Below are positions 28,462 to 36,316 of a DNA stretch of 64,000 nt, piece by piece (positions within the stretch are counted from its first letter, which is position 1; each line of letters opens with the position of its first letter). The notes under the pieces are model-generated. The model was not told where the DNA came from, made no database searches, and worked only from the letters and a program-made list of their open reading frames with translations. A program made the position numbers and the translations under genes. The DNA is taken from NCBI RefSeq assembly GCF_014652575.1, contig NZ_BMZB01000003.1, forward strand, positions 124,001 through 188,000. The letters run 5' to 3'. The stretch comes from Asticcacaulis endophyticus (lineage in GTDB: Bacteria; Pseudomonadota; Alphaproteobacteria; Caulobacterales; Caulobacteraceae).

Positions 28462-29685
28462 GCGGGGCTTTTTAAGCCCCGTAAACGGCGCGATCAGCTT
28501 TTCCCGATTAAGCCAGACGATCTGGCTGCCGACCCACAGCATCAACAGCGTGATGCCTAAGCCTGACATCGGAATGATGGGCAGGGCATTGGCGTCCCAA
28601 TTGTTGATCAGGAGGATCGAGGCGCACATGATCAACAGCCCCCAGGTCACCGCTTGGTATTGTCGCAACCCCAGATGCCGGCTCATCGTCGCCATCAACA
28701 CCACGGCGGGGGCGATGTAGAGGATGTCGTAATCCATCAGCCGCGGGTTCAGAAGCTGAGCCACACCCAGCCCCAGCATAATGCGCTCAAAGGCCGTGAT
28801 CTTGCCCCAATGGGCCATGGCAAAGCCCAAAGCCGCGACTGTCACCATGAAAAGCGCGGCTAAAATCAGAGACGGTGTGGAACTGGGTTCCAATCCGATC
28901 CACGGCATCCATGAAAAGAAGCCTATGCCGGGTTGTTCGGTCATGACGATCTGATCAAGGCTGGCGCGCCATTCGTCGCTGAGGGGGCCTGCCGATTTAA
29001 TCAGAGCCAGATAGGCGAGGATTCCGGCGCTGCCCGCCGTGAAGCCGGTCACGAGACGCGATTTTAGCGGACGATCCTGATAGAGCAGCACAATGAAATA
29101 GGTCATCAGGGTCGGTTTGAAGAAGGCGCCGAAAATAACGGCCAGTATGAATGGCCAGCGCTGTTTATCTAGCTGCAACGCGCACAACAGAATGATGGCG
29201 TGCAGCAATATGCCAATATTGCCAGAGGCGATGCTGCCACCGGTCAGTATGGCGTAGACCGGAATGCGCAGGGCATTGGGCGCATGGGGCATCGCCTTGA
29301 CCATGCCGACCCAGCCAATAAAGCCCAGAGCTATGGCCAATGCCAGAACATAACTAAGTCTCAGCAGATCATAGCTCAGGGCTTCGATCATGTGGCCAAA
29401 AACGCCCGCGATCTGAGGGGCATAAACATAGGGGGTGGCCTTCATGCCCTGACAGAACGGGGTGATATCATAGGGCGAAAGGCCGCGCGTCATATGATCG
29501 CCCGCACAGGCCAGCGCATCGAAATCAACCAGCCATGGACGTTCTTTGATAATACGTCCGATGAGCCCACCGATCAAAGGCGACGTAAAGGCAAATATAT
29601 ACCACCCCAGCGCTGTGGGCGAGGTCAGGCGGGACGACAGCCATGCAGGGGCGTCGGTTCTGAAAACCGGTAGTCGGTTAAGCAT
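28435..29685 (-). CDS. GT87-like membrane glycosyltransferase (tandem copy 3)
   Basis: This 416-residue protein has about ten transmembrane helices and resembles GT-C fold, polyprenyl-phosphate-dependent mannosyltransferases of the GT87/DUF2029 group. Evidence is the FDALACAGDHMTRGLSPYD stretch with an acidic residue after the first helix, LTGGSIASGNIGILLHAIIL, FGAFFKPTLMTYFIVLLYQD and LLNPRLMDYDILYIAP. It is about 40-50 percent similar by eye to the next two genes. It is separated from the middle copy by 153 bp, so it may be a distinct transcript. The donor and acceptor sugars are unknown. Confidence 0.78.
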   Translation of the reverse strand: MLNRLPVFRTDAPAWLSSRLTSPTALGWYIFAFTSPLIGGLIGRIIKERPWLVDFDALACAGDHMTRGLSPYDITPFCQGMKATPYVYAPQIAGVFGHMIEALSYDLLRLSYVLALAIALGFIGWVGMVKAMPHAPNALRIPVYAILTGGSIASGNIGILLHAIILLCALQLDKQRWPFILAVIFGAFFKPTLMTYFIVLLYQDRPLKSRLVTGFTAGSAGILAYLALIKSAGPLSDEWRASLDQIVMTEQPGIGFFSWMPWIGLEPSSTPSLILAALFMVTVAALGFAMAHWGKITAFERIMLGLGVAQLLNPRLMDYDILYIAPAVVLMATMSRHLGLRQYQAVTWGLLIMCASILLINNWDANALPIIPMSGLGITLLMLWVGSQIVWLNREKLIAPFTGLKKPRLQGGLEPL

Positions 29686-29838
29686 TGAAATTCACTAAGG
29701 CTTGGATGGATTGTTATCTTAGGTTTTCATCCAACTGAGCGTGAATTGAGGCGGAATAAGACCCGAATGTGGTTGCAATTGTGTCGAGCGCGATAAAAAG
29801 CGTTTATGCCGTTAGGTTTGAGTAAACTGTGGCGGTAA

Positions 29839-31044
29839 TTACACACTGGGTCTTCTGAGCGACTTTAAAAAGACCTGCATTGTGTCGGGGCCGTGACGTT
29901 TGATCAGCTTTAGCCCTGAAAAAATAATCAGCCCGCAGTAGGCAAGCACCGCAAACGCATCGGGTGACCAGCCTTCGATGTCTGCCATTCGTAGCATAAG
30001 GGTCGCAAAGGATACGATTACAAAGCTTAAACTGACCCAATGTAACGTCTTGTCTCCTAAAGTCCGGCTGAGGGAAACGACCAGAGCCATGACGGCAGGC
30101 AATATCAGAAGGTCATAATCCATCAGACGGGGATTGAGCAGCAGCGCCATGCCCAGTCCCAGCAATATGCGTTCATCCCGTGTGGCGCCCGCGTGTTCAG
30201 CTATAAACCATCCGCAAACAGCCATTACAACGGCGAATAACACATATCCCGCCAACGTAAATGGCGAAGAGGCTCCAAGTCCGGCGGCGGCGGCCCAGGC
30301 GAAGAAGCTCATGCCGGCCTGTTCGGACACCACAATCTCAGCGATCCGGGCCTGCCAGACATCATATAACGGCCCGGCCGTAGCGAAAATGGACGCGACG
30401 ACGGCAAGGCCTGTAATCGCTCCAAGGCTGCTGAACCCTAATCGGCTGATTATGGGTTTATCCTGATAGATCAAGACGATCAGATAGGTCAGTAGGGTAG
30501 GCTTAATGGCTGAGGCGCAGACGACTGCCAGCAAAAAGGGCCAGCGGGATTTATGAAGTCCAAGGGCTGCCAGAAGAATGACACCGTGCAGAAAAAGGCC
30601 GATATTCCCGCTGGCGATCGATGAGCCGGTCAGCAAGCCGCATCCCAGAACTCTCAGTCGCAATGGGACATGATCGAAGCGTTTGCCAAGGCTGTACCAT
30701 GCCATCAGTAAAATAAGCGGGATGAGAAGGGCGGCATAAGCCAATCGTGCGCCATCAAGCCCGATAGCCTCAATAACAGGGATCAGGGCCTTTCCCACCT
30801 GTGGCGCATAGACATAGGCGGCAGGTTTAAGGCCTTCACACATGGGGGCAAGGTCATAGGGCGACAATCCGCGCCGGATGTGATCCGCGCCGCAGAGCAG
30901 GGCATCGAAATCATTTAGCCACCACTTGCCCTTTGTCAGGCGCCCAATAAGGCTTGAGGTTACCGGCAAGGTAAAAAAGAACACCATAAGCCCCAAAGAC
31001 CACCGGCTTCTGGTTTTTTGAGTTAACCAGTCCAGCGCGTTCAT
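29839..31044 (-). CDS. GT87-like membrane glycosyltransferase (tandem copy 2)
   Basis: This 401-residue polytopic protein is the closest paralogue of the preceding gene. It shares FDALLCGADHIRRGLSPYD, LLTGSSIASGNIGLFLHGVI, SAIKPTLLTYLIVLIYQDKP and LLNPRLMDYDLLILPAVMAL. Its ATG overlaps the TGA of the upstream gene by ATGA, so the two are translationally coupled. The conserved Asp in the first periplasmic loop is the usual catalytic base of GT-C enzymes. The biological acceptor cannot be read from the sequence. Confidence 0.8.
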   Translation of the reverse strand: MNALDWLTQKTRSRWSLGLMVFFFTLPVTSSLIGRLTKGKWWLNDFDALLCGADHIRRGLSPYDLAPMCEGLKPAAYVYAPQVGKALIPVIEAIGLDGARLAYAALLIPLILLMAWYSLGKRFDHVPLRLRVLGCGLLTGSSIASGNIGLFLHGVILLAALGLHKSRWPFLLAVVCASAIKPTLLTYLIVLIYQDKPIISRLGFSSLGAITGLAVVASIFATAGPLYDVWQARIAEIVVSEQAGMSFFAWAAAAGLGASSPFTLAGYVLFAVVMAVCGWFIAEHAGATRDERILLGLGMALLLNPRLMDYDLLILPAVMALVVSLSRTLGDKTLHWVSLSFVIVSFATLMLRMADIEGWSPDAFAVLAYCGLIIFSGLKLIKRHGPDTMQVFLKSLRRPSV

Positions 31045-32273
31045 GGGTTTGAACGCTCTGGTGGCCGATGTGATAGGGCAGACATTATGGCTTCGGGCAC
31101 ATTTTTGAAAGCCATAAAGCCTACGATCAGGACGTAGAGACTCAAAGCCAGTGTCGCGATGCGCGTGGTATAATCACCGAGTTCAACCGCATTGCCGATA
31201 AGCACAAAGACGCAGATCGACGCCAGAACCGTCAATCCTTTGTTCTTGATCCAGTTCATGAGTTTGCTGGATGCAGCTAAGGACTGGCTGTTAAGGGCAA
31301 TTACCACCAGACCTATACCGATTAAAAATACATCCTGCGACATCAGGCGAGGGATCATCAACACCCCCAAGCTAAGGCCAAGCCATACGCGCTCAGTGGC
31401 GGACAATTTCAGGCCTTCGGCAATGGCAAAACCGGCAAGGGTGAGAAGGCCCGCGAACCCAAGAAAACCTAAGCCCGCCAAAGCTCCATCAGCCTTAAGA
31501 CCGAACAGGGACAGCCAACCGTAATAACTTTCGCCGGGGGTGAGTTGGTAGACGAAGTAAGACAGCGTATCACGCCATTCCTGAGACAAGGCCGAACCGT
31601 CGAGAGCGAACAAAACGGTCGGCAGCAGGCCCAAAACCGCCCCGCTGCCAAATAGGATCAGGCGTTTGTAAATGGAGCCCTGCATGAACAGCACCACCGC
31701 CAGATAGGTCAGAAAGACGGGCTTTACGCTACCGCAGGCGGCGACAATAGCCACAAATACCCACGGTCCCCACCAAAAGCTGCTGGCGACCAGCAAAGCG
31801 CTAAAACCGACCGCCGCATGGCACAGAACGGCAATATTGCCCCACACGACCGCACTGCCGGTCAGGAAGGCTGCGAACGGGATTTTCTGGATCAACGTGG
31901 CCGGAGTTGCCTTACGCAGATAGATCAGCCAGGCCAGCGCCAAAAGGCTGAATACATAGATGACGGCATAGAGCGTTTGCAGGTCGGTTTGTCCAAAAAT
32001 ACGCGCCAGAAAGGCCGCCGTATCCGCGATGAACGGCAAATAGACGAAAACCGCTGGACGCATGCCTTCGCAGGCCAACTGAAAATCATAGATAGGCTGT
32101 GATTCGATTACCTTTTGGCCCGCACAGGCAATGGCTTGATAGTCACCGAGCCAAGCCTTTGATTTACCTATCTTGCCAATAAGCCCTGAGAGGATAGGCA
32201 GGCAAAACAAGAATATTATCGCGTAGTGTTTCACTTTTAGCGTTAAAAGTGTTTTTCCAGAATCAAAAGACAC
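31041..32273 (-). CDS. GT87-like membrane glycosyltransferase (tandem copy 1)
   Basis: This 410-residue polytopic protein is the most diverged of the three copies. It retains WLGDYQAIACAGQKVIESQP, FLTGSAVVWGNIAVLCHAAV, ACGSVKPVFLTYLAVVLFMQ and GVLMIPRLMSQDVFLIGI. The loop aspartate (GDYQA) aligns with the FDAL aspartate of the other copies. The GTG at 32273, with AGGG upstream, is the probable start. It heads the minus-strand operon, divergent from the GT2-GtrA fusion across an 88-bp intergenic region, so the module is likely co-regulated. Confidence 0.75.
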   Translation of the reverse strand: MSFDSGKTLLTLKVKHYAIIFLFCLPILSGLIGKIGKSKAWLGDYQAIACAGQKVIESQPIYDFQLACEGMRPAVFVYLPFIADTAAFLARIFGQTDLQTLYAVIYVFSLLALAWLIYLRKATPATLIQKIPFAAFLTGSAVVWGNIAVLCHAAVGFSALLVASSFWWGPWVFVAIVAACGSVKPVFLTYLAVVLFMQGSIYKRLILFGSGAVLGLLPTVLFALDGSALSQEWRDTLSYFVYQLTPGESYYGWLSLFGLKADGALAGLGFLGFAGLLTLAGFAIAEGLKLSATERVWLGLSLGVLMIPRLMSQDVFLIGIGLVVIALNSQSLAASSKLMNWIKNKGLTVLASICVFVLIGNAVELGDYTTRIATLALSLYVLIVGFMAFKNVPEAIMSALSHRPPERSNP

Positions 32274-32361
32274 CTACACACCCTATTGGCTGGACATTAT
32301 CTTGCCGCTATAGCAGGCCATAGGCATTTTTACGAAGAATTAGCTAAATCAGGAGTTTTTT

Positions 32362-33525
32362 TTGTCGGACGTTGATACCAAGGCAGGGCCCGGCGCACCT
32401 GATCTCAGCATGATTATCTGCACCCTCAACGAAGGTGCCGCTATCCGAAGTGTGGTCACAGAGATTTGTGACGCTCTGACGGGTATCGATTACGAGATTA
32501 TCGTTCTGGACGATGACTCAAAAGATCAGACCCAATCCGAAGTTCTCGATCTGGCCCAGACGAACCCGCGTGTGCATCTGCATGTCCGCTACAATGAGCG
32601 TGGCCTGTCGTCGGCGGCGATCATGGGCTGGGACCACGCCCGCGGACGCTATCTGGGGGTGATGGATGGTGACGGTCAGCATGACCCAAAGGCGATTCGC
32701 GAAATGGCCGATAAGATCATGGCTGAGAAAAAAGACCTGATGTGCGTCTCGCGTTATTTGGGCGATGCTGATACCGGGCTTAGCTGGTTCCGTGATCTGG
32801 GCTCCAGGGCCGCAACCGCAGTATCCGGCTTAGTGCTGAAGGCACCTTTGACCGATCCGTTAAGCGGCTGTTTCATCATGACGCGTGAGTGGTATCTTAA
32901 GGCGCGCCCTAAGCTGACCGGAGTTGGATTCAAGATTCTGGTGGATCTGGTGGCATCGGCGTCGGTTCGGCCCAAATTCGGTGAGGTCAAGGCCGCCCTG
33001 CGTCAACGCCAGGGGGGTGAATCCAAGCTTGATGTGCGGGTTGTGCTGGATCTGGCGGCGTTATTGGTTGAAAAAGCGACCAATGGCTTCCTGTCGGCAC
33101 GATTTGTCCTGTTCGGCGTGGTCGGTGTTTCGGGCGTATTTGTTTATGCTCTTGTGCTGGCCTTAAGCCATGCCGTAACGCGCGTGGACGGCGAAATGTC
33201 CCTTTATCGTTATCAGGTCAGGTTCGACGACATCATCAATTATGGTCTGGCCATATGGCTATCTATGACCTGGAATTTTTATATCAATAATATCATTACC
33301 TTCCGCGATAAACGACTGAGCGGATGGCCCATGGTCACCGGACTGATCGGGTTCTATTTTGCGTGCAGTATCGGGGCTTTGTTGAGCCTTGGGGTCGCTA
33401 TTTTGCTAAAGGACTACCTGGGGGTTCACTGGTTTGCCGCAGGTGTTAGCGCGGCACTTTTGAGCGGGGTTTGGAATTACTGGGGTGCCAAAGCCTTTGC
33501 CTGGAACCGTAAGAAGGGCGTCTAA
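32362..33525 (+). CDS. GT2 glycosyltransferase fused to GtrA-like domain
   Basis: This 387-residue protein joins an N-terminal GT2 domain (about residues 12-235) to a C-terminal GtrA-like four-helix membrane domain (about 245-385). The GT2 part has LSMIICTLNEGAAIRSVV, YEIIVLDDDSKDQTQ and the metal-binding MDGDGQHDP, and resembles dolichyl/polyprenyl-phosphate mannose synthase (DPM1 type). The GtrA part has RFVLFGVVGVSGVFVYALVL and SMTWNFYINNIITFRDK. Together they would make and flip a polyprenyl-phosphate hexose. The divergent GT-C paralogues are natural users of such a donor. The start may be TTG at 32362, since the in-frame codon is TTG with AGGAG upstream. Confidence 0.9.
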   Translation: MSDVDTKAGPGAPDLSMIICTLNEGAAIRSVVTEICDALTGIDYEIIVLDDDSKDQTQSEVLDLAQTNPRVHLHVRYNERGLSSAAIMGWDHARGRYLGVMDGDGQHDPKAIREMADKIMAEKKDLMCVSRYLGDADTGLSWFRDLGSRAATAVSGLVLKAPLTDPLSGCFIMTREWYLKARPKLTGVGFKILVDLVASASVRPKFGEVKAALRQRQGGESKLDVRVVLDLAALLVEKATNGFLSARFVLFGVVGVSGVFVYALVLALSHAVTRVDGEMSLYRYQVRFDDIINYGLAIWLSMTWNFYINNIITFRDKRLSGWPMVTGLIGFYFACSIGALLSLGVAILLKDYLGVHWFAAGVSAALLSGVWNYWGAKAFAWNRKKGV

Positions 33526-33530
33526 AAAAT

Positions 33531-33572
33531 CACCCTCCGCGCCCCATAGTGTAAAGGGGGGCGCAGAGGGTG
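33531..33572 (-). terminator. Hairpin terminator for the glycine-zipper gene
   Basis: A 15-bp stem with one mismatch (33531-33545 with 33558-33572) is followed, in the minus direction, by ATTTTTTAG. It lies 69 bp beyond the stop of the minus-strand gene and 5 bp after the GT2-GtrA stop, so it may serve both directions. Confidence 0.75.
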
Positions 33573-33576
33573 GGGG

Positions 33577-33636
33577 TAAGGTCCGGAAACCAGCGGGGGA
33601 TAAGGGGAGGAGCGGGAAGCCGATCCCCGGACCTTA
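33577..33636. repeat. 10-bp inverted repeat (TAAGGTCCGG) with 40-bp spacer
   Basis: TAAGGTCCGG at 33577-33586 is the exact reverse complement of CCGGACCTTA at 33627-33636. The spacer is purine-rich (GGGGGATAAGGGGAGGAGCG). It sits between the terminator and the stop of the glycine-zipper gene. Its role is unknown; it may be part of an extended 3' structure. Confidence 0.5.
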
Positions 33637-33640
33637 TCTA

Positions 33641-34084
33641 TTACCAGCGGTCGCTACGGCGGTCGTAGCGGTCGTCATGACGATCACGGCGATCATCGTA
33701 ACGGTCGTAGCGGTCATTACCGTAGCTGGTTTGGCGATACTCATAACGCGGGCGGCCATAGCCGTTGTTTTGATAACCGCTATTGTAGCGTGGTTCACAA
33801 TCGGCGTTGCTCTTACCGACCTGCGAACCTACAGCGGCCCCAAGAACGGCGCCCAGAATAGTGCCTTCGGTCTTGGCGTTACGGGCAGATACCCCGTTAC
33901 CCAAGGCCGCACCGGCGACGGCACCGATAATCGCGCCATTGGCCTTACCGTTTGAGCGATCAACCGAACAGGTGTTATAACGGTCGCGGGCCGAAGCGGT
34001 TACGGGGGCGGCGACGGTGGTGATCATGGTGGCGGCCGCCAGGGCCGACAAAGCGATCTTACGTGTCTTGGTAATCTTCAACAT
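33641..34084 (-). CDS. Exported glycine-zipper protein with Arg/Asp/Tyr-rich tail
   Basis: This 147-residue protein has a signal peptide (through APVTASA), a glycine-zipper segment (NGAIIGAVAGAALGNGVSAR and GTILGAVLGAAVGSQVGK) and a C-terminal tail of repeated RYD/DRRDR units. Glycine zippers of this type (17 kDa antigen/YMGG-like) form paired helices in outer-membrane or envelope proteins. The tail is unusual: it has alternating Arg and Asp with Tyr and may be disordered or phase-separating. The ATG at 34084 has GGAG upstream. The function is unknown. Confidence 0.75.
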   Translation of the reverse strand: MLKITKTRKIALSALAAATMITTVAAPVTASARDRYNTCSVDRSNGKANGAIIGAVAGAALGNGVSARNAKTEGTILGAVLGAAVGSQVGKSNADCEPRYNSGYQNNGYGRPRYEYRQTSYGNDRYDRYDDRRDRHDDRYDRRSDRW

Positions 34085-34358
34085 GGTTTGCTCCTTTAAC
34101 TTGAAAGGCGGTGGTGAAGAACCTTTCATCACCGTTGTTGAGGACCTTTATAAGCTCTCCAATATGAACGGGATTTGAGACGTTCGTTCATTTTCGTTCA
34201 TGTTCAAAGATGCTATATTTTAAATTATTGTATTAAATCATAATCTTATTAGTTGTTGCGGGCTGCGTATTTGGTGGTTGGTGAAAATAATTCAGATTTT
34301 TCGGGACTAAAACCGGCCTAAATTTCGCCAGCCCTTCTCAAATCCTTGCTAAGGCCCT

Positions 34359-35651
34359 ATGAGAAGCCTCCTTCACGTCAGTTTGAGTTCAAAGCCTATG
34401 GCGCAACAAACCTTATCGATTGCCCATATAGGGTTTCAGGGCGACGGCATCACCGCCGATGGCGTATTTGTGCCGCTCACTCTTCCGAACGAAACGGTGC
34501 GCGCTGAAATCCACAAAGACCGCGCCGATCTGATCGAAGTGCTTGCCCCAAGTGCGGAGCGCGTAGCGCCCCTTTGCCGCCATTTCAGCCGCTGCGGCGG
34601 CTGTGCGCTTCAGCATTGGGAGATGAACGCCTATAGCGCGTGGAAGCACGATCTGGTGGCATCTATGCTGACCAAGGCTGGCCTTGAAACGTCGGTTGAG
34701 CCGATACTGACCACGCCGCCTCATACACGCCGGCGCGTCGGGCTTCATGCCAAACGCATCAACGGCCCAAAAGGCACGTTCCGGGTCGAACTGGGCTTTA
34801 AGATGCGCAAGTCCTGGGATCAGGTGCGTATCGAAGAATGCCCGGTGGCCGACCCGCGTATTGTGGCAGCGCTTCCACACCTGACCGAACTGGCGCAGGC
34901 GCTGTTTGAACACCCTAAGTCAGCCCCCATTTTGAATGTAACAGTCTCCGAAACGGGGCTCGATATCGACATTCGCGGTGTAGAGCGCTCCAAAAGCGGA
35001 GGCTTGAGCGCGGACGGGCGGATGCAGATTGCCATGACCGCATCGGCGGCTGATTTTGCGCGCGTCACGATGTCTGATGAAATTCAATATATGGCCAGAG
35101 CGCCGCAGGTGCGCTTTGGGCGGGCGATGGTCGATCTGCCGTTTGCCCCTTTTTTGCAGGCCAGTCCAAAATCGGAAGCCGACATGGTGCGTCTGGTCAC
35201 GCAGGCTGTGGCGGGCGCCAAGAAGGTGGCCGATCTGTTTTGCGGATCGGGCACCTTTACTTTCCCGCTGGCGGAGCAGGCGGTGGTCTATGCGGCTGAC
35301 GGGGCGGCGGGTGCTATTGGGGCCTTGAAATCGGCAATGGGCCGGGTCTCTGGACTTAAGACCATAACGGCTGAGGTGCGCGATCTTTACCGGCGTCCTA
35401 TGCTGGCGGCGGAAATGAACGGATTTGACGCGATTGTCTTTGATCCGCCGCGCGCAGGCGCCGAAGATCAGGCCCGTGAGATTGCCCTGTCATCCGTCAA
35501 ACGTGTGGTGGCTGTTAGTTGTAATCCGCAGACCTTTATCCGCGATGTGCGCATCCTTCGTGATGCCGGATTTGCTCTCGATAGCGTAGCACCGATTGAT
35601 CAGTTTCTGTGGTCGGGCCATGTCGAGGTGATCGGGGTGTTGTCACGATGA
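34359..35651 (+). CDS. 23S rRNA/tRNA (uracil-C5)-methyltransferase, TrmA/RumA family
   Basis: This protein of up to 430 residues is a SAM-dependent m5U methyltransferase. It has a TRAM-like N-terminus, a four-cysteine iron-sulfur motif seen as CRHFSRCGGCALQHW (with a later C in IEECPVAD), motif I VADLFCGSGTFTFPLA, FDAIVFDPPRAGA and the nucleophilic cysteine in VVAVSCNPQTFIRD. The family includes RlmC, RlmD and RlmCD; the exact target U cannot be assigned. The start is either 34359 or the ATG at 34398, and neither has a strong ribosome site. Its stop overlaps the next gene by ATGA. Confidence 0.93.
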   Translation: MRSLLHVSLSSKPMAQQTLSIAHIGFQGDGITADGVFVPLTLPNETVRAEIHKDRADLIEVLAPSAERVAPLCRHFSRCGGCALQHWEMNAYSAWKHDLVASMLTKAGLETSVEPILTTPPHTRRRVGLHAKRINGPKGTFRVELGFKMRKSWDQVRIEECPVADPRIVAALPHLTELAQALFEHPKSAPILNVTVSETGLDIDIRGVERSKSGGLSADGRMQIAMTASAADFARVTMSDEIQYMARAPQVRFGRAMVDLPFAPFLQASPKSEADMVRLVTQAVAGAKKVADLFCGSGTFTFPLAEQAVVYAADGAAGAIGALKSAMGRVSGLKTITAEVRDLYRRPMLAAEMNGFDAIVFDPPRAGAEDQAREIALSSVKRVVAVSCNPQTFIRDVRILRDAGFALDSVAPIDQFLWSGHVEVIGVLSR

Positions 35652-36316
35652 TATCGGTCATCATCCCCACGATCGATGCCGAAGATTCGCTGGTGCGCAC
35701 ATTAAGCGCGCTGGTTCCGGGGGTAGTTGAGGGGCTGATCAAAGAAGTTATTGTGGTCGATGGCGGCTCAACCGATGCGACCTTAGAGATTGCCGACTCA
35801 ACCGGCTGCCGCATCGTTCATGCCGATGCCAGTAGAGGCCTGCAACTGTGGCAGGGTTGTCGTGAGGCGCGGGGGGATTGGTTGTTGATCCTGCACTCGG
35901 ACTCACAGTTGGGTGAGGGCTGGATGGATCAGATTCACCTGCATATGCGCCAATACCCGCAGCGTGCAGGTTATTTTCGGCTTACCTTTGATGATCCGTC
36001 ATGGCTGGCGGCATTTTGGGCTGAGGCGTTGGCGTTTCGGGCGCGCTGGTTTGGCGCGCCATCCGGGGATCACGGCCTGTTTATGTCGCGCGCACTCTAT
36101 GATGCAGTGGGCGGTTATAAGGATCAGGCGGCCTATGAAGCCCTGAGCATGGATCTGGCTCTGGGACGGGCGCGATTGAGGCCGATACCGACGCCGCTGA
36201 TTACCAGTGGTGAGCGTTTCAAACGCAAAGGCTGGGCCTTTTCTCAGATTGGTAAAGGCTGGAGTTTTATCGCTTATTTGATGGGCTTTCCGCCTAAGCC
36301 ACCGAAGCGAGCCTAG
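35648..36316 (+). CDS. GT2 family glycosyltransferase (TIGR04283-like)
   Basis: This 222-residue GT-A enzyme has ISVIIPTIDAEDSLVRTL, EVIVVDGGSTDATLEIA and LLILHSDSQLGEGW, the last being the metal-binding acidic motif. It is short and lacks transmembrane segments, like the TIGR04283 group (often labelled arsenosugar biosynthesis transferase, a label not supported by anything here). It is translationally coupled to the methyltransferase by ATGA. The acceptor is unknown. Confidence 0.85.
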   Translation: MISVIIPTIDAEDSLVRTLSALVPGVVEGLIKEVIVVDGGSTDATLEIADSTGCRIVHADASRGLQLWQGCREARGDWLLILHSDSQLGEGWMDQIHLHMRQYPQRAGYFRLTFDDPSWLAAFWAEALAFRARWFGAPSGDHGLFMSRALYDAVGGYKDQAAYEALSMDLALGRARLRPIPTPLITSGERFKRKGWAFSQIGKGWSFIAYLMGFPPKPPKRA

